Translations under genes and position numbers: made by a program
Shown: piece by piece, positions 1-10,672 of the stretch
Position numbering within the stretch: position 1 is the first letter of the stretch
Layout: each line of letters starts with the position of its first letter
Notes under the pieces: generated by a model
The model's input: the letters and a program-made list of their open reading frames with translations, nothing else
What the model was told of the DNA's origin: nothing
Database searches by the model: none
NCBI GenBank assembly: GCA_003988855.1
Contig: QYAI01000016.1
Span: 65,648 to 129,647 of the forward strand
Direction of reading: 5' to 3'
Origin: Arachnopeziza araneosa
Lineage: Eukaryota; Ascomycota; Leotiomycetes; Helotiales; Arachnopezizaceae
Length of the DNA: 64,000 nucleotides

Positions 1-2002
1 GTTTACTTTGAGCCAATGAGTGAAGTGTTACTGTAGCTCGTCCACCTCAGAGCTTTGAAGGTACCCGGATACATCCTATAGTACTGACCGCTATTTAATT
101 ATGGCACTGGAGATATCAGACGACATTGTGCACGTCTAGAATAGAAATCCGAACGAGGGATATCTCCACCTGCGAGCGCAGCACCAAGAGCTTATCTCGC
201 CGCTTTGGTGTGACCGAGTTGAAATGAAGTGAAGTGAACTGAGACTGAGCGAATGACTCCCATGGCGCAGAAAACCCTCTCGCGAGAATTATATTTCTGT
301 TCAGTCCAATCAGATGATGATTGTATTCTTGTCGGCTGAAAGAGAGGGCACCAAGTTCTGAGCCTGCTGGCATAGCTGAATCAAAAGCAAGTCAATGACC
401 TCATAAAAGAGCCTCTTAGCATATCTTACAAGCCAGAACTCTCAAACTCTAACTCAGCCCGAGAAGTTGCTTCGATTTTAGCTTTCATGCCATACCGGGG
501 CCATCCGATGGAAAGCTTACGGGATCACACGCCTGGCCTCGGATCCGATTGCCCAACTCCCATGGCTCGAATCCGATCAAGGGAGAATCTATGACGTGAT
601 TCCAGCCACGGGAATACGGCATCTGGTGGGTCAGGTTACCGGTTGTGTGCAACGTTTCAGAGCCAGTCTAGAGGTGTAGGTAGAGTCGGTCCAAACACCA
701 GCTGATGAAAAAGAAAGAGATGGCCCTCAGAGGTTACCAGCCACCGCTTTGCTTCGACAGAGACCAGGCGTCGTTCTCTTGCTCGATCAGAACTTCGGTG
801 GGCTAGAGACTTCCCGCCTCGCTGTCGACCTGCAGGGACTTCGGCTTGCCGACATCGGGTTTCACGACTTGCTTTTATGTGTGCATGTATGCCACATGAT
901 CTCTGTATGAAGTTGCACATCAGACATCATGCCGGTAGTGTTTCTTCTTCTCGCTGCCAAGGACAGGCTTCAGACACCTGAGCCCGAACGCTGCTGGGCT
1001 GGTCATCCCCGTGATACAACCTTTTAAGCCGAGTAGACACGTTGTGGTGATGAAATGTTCCTCTGAACGATGAACCCCCACGATACAATGGCTCTAGCAT
1101 TCAGCTAGTGACTCGAGCTAACCTTGACCCGAAATCCGAGGAGGCTCCTAGCGCCTTCCATGTAGCTGAATCATACTTCCTTGAGGTTCCCGTCTGAGGA
1201 TTGTTCGGTCAGCTGGGCGTGAAGGAACTCTCCATTGGAGGAGGTAGATCTCTTTGAAGATCAAGGAAGTAGCATGCCGGAACTTTGCTACGTGTCATAT
1301 GACACAGCATGAAGATTCTCCAATGAGACAGACATGACACGCGGCTAGCCCGCGAAAATAATACCAAGTTTGGGGCAGAGGTTGTAGTTTGAAAAAATCT
1401 AGGCATTGAGCTTGTTTTTTGGCACACTCAAAACCATGACGTCGGTTGGTGAAGTATACCATGCCTTGTAAATTATGAATTCTTACGCCACAACTATTAT
1501 AGGACGCAGGGATCTTCAAACCTAACGTCTTCTTTTGAGACCGACGTACTTGTTCTTTAGGTAGACAAAAATGAAGCTAGCGAGAGCCATGATTTGAGAA
1601 GCCTTCGCCATGACTACGGCATGATTTTGTATTTCAACACTAGCTCGAAGACAAGAGATGAAGGAGTACGTGTAAAACTTATGCGCAAGAGTTTCAATGA
1701 TATTCGTTATGTCATTACTATCTAGAACGATACTGAAGACAATATAAGCATACTAACAACGTGTTATTGATTTCCGCAATCACCATCTCAGACTACTCGA
1801 CACTACTCTTGTGCATAATAGCACAGTCCGAATTCAAAGAAGCTCTTATAAGCTTAACTTTGCAGGATTATTCTCGTTGCAATAATGCTGAACTCATTGG
1901 GCAAAACAAAGCAATAACTTGCCGCCATCAATAACACGAAGCCAAAAACTTCTTGAGAGGCTGTCTCCTAGGACATCAAAATGGATTGAATGGTAGTTTT
2001 AG
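1..2002. other. Gene-poor flank, no supported gene
   Basis: The short open frames here (up to about 87 codons) show no recognisable domain, signal peptide or plausible splice continuation. The stretch from about 1350 to 2000 is AT-rich. I see no repeat or transposon signature by eye. Confidence 0.6.
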
Positions 2003-2525
2003 TCACTTTCTGGTGGTCAAGCCATAGCCTTGACATTTGTTGTTGTTGATGCCACTCCCATATCCCGTGTTTTCACCATAAGACGCAAAACTATGAGTGG
2101 CAGCGGTGGCAGTGGCTGAGTAGTAGTGACCATTGGGACAATTCTCTGCTATGGTTCCAGAGCCATTGCATGTCGTACATGTAGCACGACTATGAATGTA
2201 AGTTGAAGCTAACAATTTATGCCATTCAAGGATTCTATAGGATGGAAACAACTTACAGTCGAGGATGCCCTCCGCAGTAGGTGCAAAGCCTGTAAATGAT
2301 GCCATTGATACAATGACATTCAGTAGGTTGAGTTCCGTGAGCCATAACGTTGGCAAAAATGGACCTTGGAGAAGTAGTGGACTTAAAGTTTGTGTAGTGA
2401 AGATAGAAAGTCATTCGGGATTTCCTCAAATAGTGAGAGCGGCTTTGTAAAGAACTCGATTTTTGATCTGACGATGGAGCAGTCTCTGAAGAAGAGGAGC
2501 TTTTACCCTTCTTATAGTTCTCCAT
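2003..2525 (-). CDS. Small Cys-rich protein with DnaJ-like zinc-finger motifs
   Basis: This is a two-exon gene that I spliced by hand: exon 1 is 2257-2525, exon 2 is 2003-2189, giving 151 aa. The donor is GTAAGT and the acceptor reads TTCATAG; the phase-2 junction falls between two cysteine motifs. The first half is Ser-rich and polar. From about residue 70 a CxC is followed by CTYCGG, CTTCNGSG and a further CPNGH, which resembles the CxxCxGxG units of the DnaJ zinc-finger domain. The C-terminus is Ala/Thr/Gly/Asn-rich. The first in-frame ATG is at 2525; the open frame extends upstream only to a GTG. There is no signal peptide or membrane segment. A zinc-binding role is inferred from the cysteine spacing, and the function is unknown. 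The neat splice that joins two halves of a cysteine domain is the main evidence that this is a real gene. Confidence 0.6.
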
Positions 2526-4421
2526 CGTACCTTCTTCTCTCGTGAGCACCTCATTCCCGTTTCGGGCTTACTGAAAAGACCTCAATATCGTGCCTGCTAG
2601 GACTGGATAGCTTGGCCGCCTCGCCGTAGCTTGCAAAAACACGAAATGCCTCTCACCGCCCCCTTCTTGGGTAGTCCATTGTACGATTGGAGTAGAATGC
2701 AGAAGCACCTCTTGAACCTTGATCGGCTGATACCTTGAAATGCAGACGCCACAGCGTCCGCTGTTCTGGCACGAGAGCCCGATACAGTGGAAGAGACATT
2801 CATAGGTTCATGTCCAGGGTATCTTCGTAACTGCATTGAGAAGCCTCGACGGGTGGTAACTGCATGACTGGCCGAGGCCCGTTTCCGCAAACCTTCCGTA
2901 CGCTTCGGAGAGCTGTCAGCTTTCTTGTTCAACAGCTCTGTTCATGGGCCGGAGGACTATTTGAAACCGAGTGGCTATCTTTAATCAAGCTCCTAGAAGC
3001 ACGAGCCGACAGGAGCCTCGATCATGCTCATACTGGACGTTCTTGATGTGATCGTGCCCACTACTAGACGATTTTGATTCCATTGCACACGGCACGTTGA
3101 CAGCGGGGTGAACATATTGCTAGCAGCAACGGCTGGCATCTGTCAGCGTGTGCAAGTTTTCGTTGGTTGGATCCTGGACAGTCAAAGTCGAGAAAGGGGG
3201 CTACTGTCTGCTGGCAAGGCGAGTGGCGTACGCTCTCTTGTTGTACAGCGTTGAAAAGTAGTACAAAGTCGCAGGACGGCTTCGTTCTTGGGATAGCACC
3301 CACACTTTTTGATAGACAGATGAGTTGTCATGAGCAGAAGGAATATGTTCCTCCAAAAAGAGCATTTCCCCTGTTGATCTTCCAAGATCAGGCATTGAAG
3401 ATCGGCCAAGTGCAGAATCGCGAAAGGATAAAAATTAAAAACATTGGTTGAGACGGGCAAGATAATTACAGCCTAGCTATCTCGTAAAGGAACAAAATCG
3501 GCGCCTGTGACAAAATTTAAGTGCAACAACAGGCATGCAGAAAGCGTGGAAGCTCCCACGTTCCACATAGATGTTGCCTGCATCATCTAGAAAGGTTGAA
3601 TAAAATATGATGGACCCGACACATAACGTCAGGCTACTTGACGCCTCTTCGGTTGTCGGCGCGATATACGATGCAGATGCAGAAATAAGATTCATATCGA
3701 TAGGACAACTATTAACCTCTCTTGTTTCAAGAGTAGCGTAGACTTAGTATTTGAATCACCCTTGACAAATGATCAAACATTAAAAGAGAGACAGCCATTG
3801 TAACGGTTTATAATAGCCATTGTAATAATTGAAAACAGAGACCAAGTCCTCTTTGAGTTTTTGATACATTTAACAATGGACAATGACTGAGGGATTCCCT
3901 TGCACGAAAACAGTAAGGCCGGTTGGTATGAACCATGAGAATATTGGATATGTTTTCTTCTTCTAAAATTATCTGTTTCCTTGATTAGCGTACACTTGGT
4001 ATGAGCTTAGACTAATGCCTTAAGCTGATAAGAGTATAGATCCTAGTCCCATGATTGGGAGGTTAGTTGAATACTTCACGTCGTGCTACGTAGGTAAAGC
4101 GGGGACGAGATTCATAGGACCAGTTCGTGAGGTCGGAGCAGTCAATGTACGTCAAAGCATGAAATAATCATTTACTGCAGCTAAAGCCTATGAGAGCCCA
4201 CGAAAACGGTGAAGCCGTTGCACAAGCAAGCCCTGACGCCGTCCTTGACGCCAGAATGCGGGAAGAGACCCTGTCACAGCCCAAGCAGAAAACATTATTC
4301 CCTTGCTCCCCGATCCCCAAAGGTAATCCCGATCCCTTCCTCCCAAATAAAGTGTGTAGTTGAATATGTTCTCTCACATGACATAGCAATTCCAGTGAAT
4401 TACTTCCGAGACAATTTGAGT
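2526..4421. other. Intergenic, no supported gene
   Basis: This holds the upstream region of the small zinc-finger-like gene and the 3' region of the FHA gene. Overlapping short frames at 3064-3460 on both strands look like chance. The stretch 3700-4100 is AT-rich. Confidence 0.55.
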
Positions 4422-6945
4422 CTAGAATTCTGGAGCTGTTTTGACTAAAATAGCGAAAAGGCCGGCAACAGCAGTGACGCCCCCAAGAGCAAAGTAGCCA
4501 ACGTTTCCAAGATTCCGCTGTTTCTTCCTTGGGCGAATCTCGGAAGGTGTTAATATAGGAGCAAGATCTTGCTTAGCATGGCTTCGATCAGCTGTTTCCT
4601 CCCTTAAGAAGTCTGTATTTGATGTTGAAACGGATGGAATATGGCTTGTCGGATTCTCGGCCCATATTCTGAGTTCTGCATCCGAAGCTTCGGAAATATC
4701 ATCGGCCTTTCGTTTGTTGCCCATACTCGGTTGTGGTGAAAGAGTACTTTCGATTAAATCCTTAATTTTGATGCCTGACCTTGTATTAGCCGCAGCGGCA
4801 GCAGCCATGGTTTCTTTGCTATTGTTGTAGTTCACTGCACTTGTCATGTCGGGAAGTGGACTGGGATCTCGAATAGGGAACAAATTGTCGTCTGCGCTAT
4901 CAAGGAAAGGACATGGTTCCCGAGTTGGCATGGCTGATGTTGTCAGGGAAGTATTCATTGTCGGACCTCCAGAAGGCATACTGGAATCATTTGACACAGA
5001 TGTGGGGAATGCCGCCGAGGGTACTAGCTTGTTGGATTGTCCGTCGTCATTCTGTCCGTCCAACATGCAAACAACTGGCGCGGTTGTGAATTGAGATGTT
5101 GTTCTTGCCGAAGTTGGCTGAGACGATTCTGCAACTTCTTTGTCCTCCATTCGTTGAAAGTTAGCCTTATTGACCTCCCTGGCTTTGAAATATGCAATTT
5201 TCCCAGACTTTTCACCTAGTTTTTGAGCAGAGCAGCTGTCAACCTCTCCCATCATGCAGTTACCGAGATGTGCTGCAGTGCCTTGCTGGGGTAGGGTGGC
5301 CGTTTTAACCATTGCTGCATCAGAAGGACTAGGTTGTCTCAACACCTGAGATGGGCGACTCAGCACACCTCCTAGGAAGTGTTGAGCAGTGGCGTTGGCT
5401 GCGGTGATATTTGTGCTGTGCACCGAGTTCGGGTCCATAAGACTTTCGAATGAAATATGTTTTGGAGCTTGTTTGGGTTCGGCGTCCTCATTCCCTTCAT
5501 CCCGAGGGCTTTCAAAACCGAAAGGCACACTAATCCCGCTTGATAGCAGGTTGTTCTCAAACAAGGCCTTCATACCTTCAGCACCGGCCTCAGAAAGGCC
5601 TAGATCACTTTGATCATCACTTTCTCCATCCGAAGTCTCAAGATCGGCGTTTTCATCAAAGAGGAGCATTTTTGAGCCGTCGATGGTATCGGTGACATAT
5701 TGAACAAGGTTGTCCAAAGGAGGAGCCTGGGCAGCTTCCAAAACCGATTCTGCGTCATCTTCATCCTCATCATCGTCGGTATCATCTAGATCGTTCAGAC
5801 CAAACGCAACAGGTGTCGCTGCGTCCAAGCTTTCAGGATCGGAATCCGAGTCTGAATCGGTTGAGAAGTCGCCGTCATCTTCACTCTCAATGACAATCGG
5901 TGGCCTGCCAGCATATAGTCCAATGCTCACTGGGTCTGGGTTGTGATTGATATCAGTAGGGCGTCCGGACATCATTCCTAGAATACGACCTTCCGCAGGA
6001 GTCTCTCCAGTTAGGTCGACTACGTTTCGGGATTGGCCAGCTGGCGAGTCATCTCTTGTTAAGTCAACCGAGGTAACAGGTTGCGACAACTTTCGAGTTG
6101 ATGAGACAATAGAGGTACCATCATCGCTAGATATGTTATTGTAACGTCCTGTTAAATCCTCCTCGTCGCTCAGCTCGTATTCTTCCTCTTCATCTACCTC
6201 GGAAGAGTCTGGGAACGCAAAGGTGTTGGGTGGTCTGTAATACCATGTCAACAGAGTCCCAAAGTACCAGTTTGAAAGGCTTACTTGTATGGAAGGATCT
6301 CGTATGTAATTCGGAAAGAGCACGCAGGGAATGTTTCGGGTCCACGCTTAACTTCAGCTCCGAATACAACGATGTCTCCGTCTTCAACTTGCGTAGTAGA
6401 CTGGGTATCAAGAAGAGAATCATTCAGTCGAGTTCCATGCATTGATCCAATATCTCGAATGGTGATAGACTAGAACAAGTGAGCAAAAATCATGACATAA
6501 GACCGTTGAGCTTACATTATCCTCGAAGTTCATAGATATCTCCGCGTGGTCCCGGGACATGACCGGGCTATCAAACCAAGCATTGTCTATAGCTCCCTGG
6601 AGACCTTTACTGAGACTTTTAGATGCTCTGCCGATGGGGATANGGTGACATTCTGGCGTAAGAATGATGACTCGTTCGCTCGGAGTGACAAGGTCGGGAT
6701 TCAAAGCTGTGAGGGTGACTTTGGCTGTAGATAGTCAGCATGAGAGTTCGCGGCACAGTACAGCTATGGCACTCAAAGTTGAGTCTACGAGATTAGAACT
6801 GAAGATCATCTTGGCCGCGAGTCTGAACTGTGCCACTTGGTAGTTCGCGCTGCACAATTCGGGACGGATGGTCAGTATCGATAGGTGGCAGCCTTGTTCC
6901 TCAGCGTTAGAAATGGAGGAAAGAAAGATTACCTTGAGAATCCAT
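4422..6945 (-). CDS. FHA-domain protein with C-terminal membrane anchor
   Basis: Four exons (6933-6945, 6516-6724, 6285-6469, 4422-6234) give 739 aa. The first exon is only 13 nt: ATG GAT TCT CAA G, then a GTAATC donor; the first acceptor follows a TGCTGAC branch site. Residues about 5-120 form an FHA phosphothreonine-binding domain with Gly-Arg at 36-37, Ser61-Arg-Asp-His64 and Gly86-Thr-Arg-Leu-Asn90. Then come strongly acidic stretches and a long Ser/Thr-rich disordered region with two VDLT motifs. The last 25 residues contain a hydrophobic helix (GYFALGGVTAVAGLFAILV) followed by a few residues, so the protein is probably tail-anchored with FHA in the cytosol. FHA plus a tail anchor is also seen in the Far9/Far10-SLMAP (STRIPAK) group, but I see no long coiled coil here, so that link is only suggestive. 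One undetermined base (6643) makes residue 32 unknown. The gene is divergent from the IFRD gene. Confidence 0.85.
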
Positions 6946-7875
6946 TGTCGAGGTTGATTCAATAGCAGCCAAATGCAATCCGGTATTGGCGTTGGGTTGC
7001 AGTTGTAGATGGTTGACGAGTTGGAGTGGTGGGTGGTGGAGTGGTGTAGTGGGGTTCGGTTGCACGATACGAAACGTAACGTCGTGGGATACCGATGGCA
7101 GAGAACCAAAGCCTCGAGAGCTTCGGGGGCCGTTGACGAGAACAGCGTACGTGAGGCAAAAAGAACGAAGGTTGAAATGTGTAGATCAGAGAGTTATCAA
7201 AAGGATAGAGAGAGCGAGAGAGTGAGGAGGAATCGTATCGAGGCAGCAGCAGCCTGGCCTCCTACCTACGGCTGTGGATGGCCCTTTTACTTTAGGTTCT
7301 ACGCTAGTCTAATCGATAAGGTAAGGCAGAAAGAGGCCTTGTTCGGGGATAAGGGAAAGACTCGAAACCCGCCCCTCCTCGCCCGATGATTTGGGCAAAG
7401 GCAACACACGAATTCATCGGAATCATGAGGCAGTCTTTTAAGAGTCATTACGATCCTCACACTATACATGATTTCCATCTCTACATCTTGGCTTCCTGAG
7501 GTGACGTGACGAGAAGATGAGTTCTCGGACTTTGGAGCGTGGTTCCACTCAAGCGGCTTTATCCCTAGGCTAACACCAGATTCTCGCCCCTCCCCTCCAT
7601 GCCTTCGCATTGTCACCAGATAGTTATTGTCACCCACAATCCCTATTCTTATTCCCCATTCATATTCTCGTTCCGCAAACACTGTCTGCTTGTGACTCAC
7701 ACATGGAGGAACTAACTAGGTCAACATTCCCACAAATATTCTACGAGCCCGCTCTACGATAGCAGCAGCACTCTCGCAAACTCGATTCTAACACGGGAAA
7801 TCTAGACCCTGACCACTCGAAACCAGATCTACGAGTTCTTTAATCTTCGACCCATTCCCGTCCAAAGTCGTCGGA
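6946..7875. promoter_or_regulatory. Divergent intergenic region between FHA and IFRD genes
   Basis: About 0.93 kb separates two divergently oriented start codons, so both promoters must lie here. Short frames on both strands overlap in GC- and GA-rich sequence and show no domain. I cannot point to a specific TATA box or factor site. Confidence 0.55.
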
Positions 7876-9247
7876 ATGCACGATTTAAGGCGCCAGGCGC
7901 TCGAGAGCGGCAAAACTGTTTCCAAGAAAGCACAGTCGCGCATGTCCTCTCGCACCTCCTCTGCAGCGAACTCCCGAACCAACTCGAGGACCCAGAGTCG
8001 CCAGGCATCCGATGACGAAGATGGTGATCTCAGCGACAGTACCAACTGGAGTGTCAATTCTATCGATGATTTGATTGCCACTGACGTGCCTGAAGACGCT
8101 GCAGAGACCGAAGCTTGGAAGCAGGACCTCGGCGATCGTGTAGAAGAAATCGTCGATAGGAAGAGAAGTAGCGTCCAGGGCAGAGAGGCAGCGTTGGCTC
8201 AATATGCGTTCATGCTCATGTCCCACTATGCAGCGGATGAGATTCAGCATAAGACCGGGGAGCTGTTCCCAGCCTTTTTAAAGAGTGTTAAAGTAGAGAG
8301 CAGCGACAAAGAGACAAGTCTTGCTCTAAGAGGTGAGCAAGACTTTTACCTACATGCAAGCCCATTATTGATATTCTGTAGCTATTGCGCTGACGATAAT
8401 TACAACGCCTTCCGAGACCTTATATGATGGAGCGTATCAGGCACTAAAGCGAACCATCTCAACGTCAGAGTTTCCTAGTGTGAAAGCTGTAGCCATTCAT
8501 ACTCTCAGTGCTGCAGCAATTTACGGTGGAGCTTCGGACTCCGAGATTGAAGAGATTATGGATGACTTCCTCGCAATTGTTGAATCTGATGGTGAATCTG
8601 TAGAAGCAGGAGACAGCAGGGAGGTTGTCATTGCAGCCTGTGAAGCTTGGGGGTATCTAGCGACCTCGATTGACGATCTGGAGGATAAGACCGAAGTCGC
8701 TATGGATGCATTCGTGGAACAGCTGGAGAGCAGCGACTCCGGAGTTCAAATCGCAGCCGGTGAAAACATTGCTTTATTGTATGAAAAGAGTTACACACCT
8801 CGAGAGGCGGATGACGGACCAGCAAGTGACGAAGAAGACGAGGATGGAGACATCATAGACTCCAGCATGGTCAAGCGGTATGAGGTGTACCGCCAGAAGA
8901 ATCAGCTTGAGCATGCTCTTTCACTGCTCGCCAAAGAATCATCAAAACGGATTGCAAAGAAAGACCGGAAAACGCTTCATGCCAGTTTCAATGATATCCT
9001 AAACACTGTTGAACATCCAAGCCGGGGACCTAAGTATCAGAAGGCTATCGATGTGGAGACGGGCCGTAGCTATGGTTCCAGGATGACAGTTCGCATTCAT
9101 AAACATGGGAGTATGAAAATAGATAAATGGTGGAAGTTACATCGGCTTCAAGCACTTAGAAGGATTCTTGGGGGTGGTTTCCTCGTTCATTACCAGAACA
9201 ATGAGATTGTTTTCGACAGTTTACCTATCTTTATCTCAAAGGACTAG
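7876..9247 (+). CDS. IFRD family (interferon-related developmental regulator-like) protein
   Basis: Two exons (7876-8332 and 8382-9247) give 440 aa. The 49-nt intron has a GTGAGC donor and an acceptor ending CTGTAG; the phase-1 junction restores continuous sequence (residue about 153, ALTI). The N-terminus is Ser/Arg/Thr-rich (SRTSSAANSRTNSRTQSRQ). A helical, ARM-like IFRD domain follows, with acidic helices and segments such as AVAIHTLSAAAIYGG and EVVIAACEAWGYLAT. An acidic linker leads into the typical C-terminal block with SKRIAKKDRKTLHASF and DKWWKLHRLQALRRILG. IFRD proteins are linked to transcription co-regulation and, in animals, to ribosome binding; the fungal role is not settled. The length is typical. 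It has no signal peptide. It is divergent from the FHA gene. Confidence 0.9.
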
Positions 9248-10672
9248 GGATTTTGGTTTGCTATCTGAATTTGGCACATGTTGGCGTTTGGAACGGAAAA
9301 TGGGCTAGCATTGGGAACAGAATACTCTGTCAATTGTGATTCTTCCAGACAAAGGCAGTCGAGTGTGATTTCGCGTGTCCTCTACAGTGCAAAGCGGTGG
9401 GAGAGAGAAGTACATCTAGCTCAGGATGTCCTTGCATGGCAGATAGGTAGAATGGAGATGCTCCTCTCCAATGGAGCATACACACTTATTTCCTTTTTAG
9501 TGAAATGAGAAGAACACTTTCCAACCAAGCTCGCTCATGTGCGTTTCCCAATGACAAAAATGATGAAATCTATTATTTCTACCCCACCTATCACTTGCAT
9601 GCCTCCTCCTGGAACATTATCCTGGAGCGGAATAATTCTCCGCAGCATTCCTAGCTGCGGCTCTTTGAACCCAAACCTCCTGAACATCAGCTTTTAAAAG
9701 TCTGAGGCCTCAGCCCCTCAATCTCACCGCTACGAAGCTGGCCAAAGCGCGAGTAGTTTTACTTTTATGATGCAATATTGCCATGTCTCCTAGGCAACGG
9801 GCCCAGTGGACTGATTTCGGATGGTAGTGTTTGGGGTGGCGTCGCACCGAGCTTTTGATTGTCTTACTGTAGTTTGCCTGAAATCCTGGCTGTAAATCGA
9901 GATAAAATCTACAGAATACGGACTGCCGGGTTCCTCGACCGGTACCCGTTTGTCGTGTAGAAGTTGTACCAGATCGAGCGGCCATGGAAGAGATTTTGAA
10001 GGATAATTGGTGTCCTGGGAGAGCCTCGAACACTGAGATCAGGCGGGGCTGAGAGGTGCAGGAGCCTACCTGCAGCTGTTGAAAAGGGCAGCCCGATGGA
10101 TGTATTGGCTGGAAGATTTTGGTTGTGTCCAGCGACGAATCTCACACTGCCACAACAGCTGAAGATCATGGCAAGAAGGATGACAAGTGACCACGGTTGT
10201 TTGCAAACGATCAAACTGTCGCCTCTCTGACAAGAAGCTCCTTCTCATGGTTCTGAGCAGCCTAATACTTTGGGCTACCGGTAATTGGAAAGAAGGCTTT
10301 ATTCAGACAATCGGTTTGGGCAATTTTTGGGGGTCAAGGGCGCCCTTGATAGCGTTTCGCCTCCACCACCTATTCCTATTGGGTGGAATTGTTGTTTTCG
10401 CTGGCCAGCACATCAACCTACCTGTACCCCGAGCAAATCTCGCAATAACAGTGACTTGTTATTGTTCACATTCACCTCTCAGAGCTGCTGCTTAGCCACC
10501 CAGCACCTCGATAGCCTATTTCTCTTTCCAATTCGTTTTCCAAGGCAGTGCAACCCGCTCGATCCTACCAGATCCTGGCACCTGCCATCTCACCAGCCTC
10601 CGAACCTGTCCCATCCAGCATATACATCTCATGCATCCCTACAACATTTCGGCTGACTTTTAAGTTGCCACA
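9248..10672. other. Intergenic between IFRD and giant protein genes
   Basis: It holds the IFRD 3' region and the promoter and leader of the next plus-strand gene. The last 300 bases are rich in C and T, as in many fungal leaders. The short frames have no recognisable domain. Confidence 0.5.

Noticed and set aside
550..590. B-box-like string ggctcgaatccg
   Set aside because: The bases around it cannot form a T-stem, and no A-box lies upstream at tRNA spacing.
3064..3460. Overlapping frames of 60-95 codons on both strands
   Set aside because: No homology-like motif and no splice continuation; typical shadows of each other.
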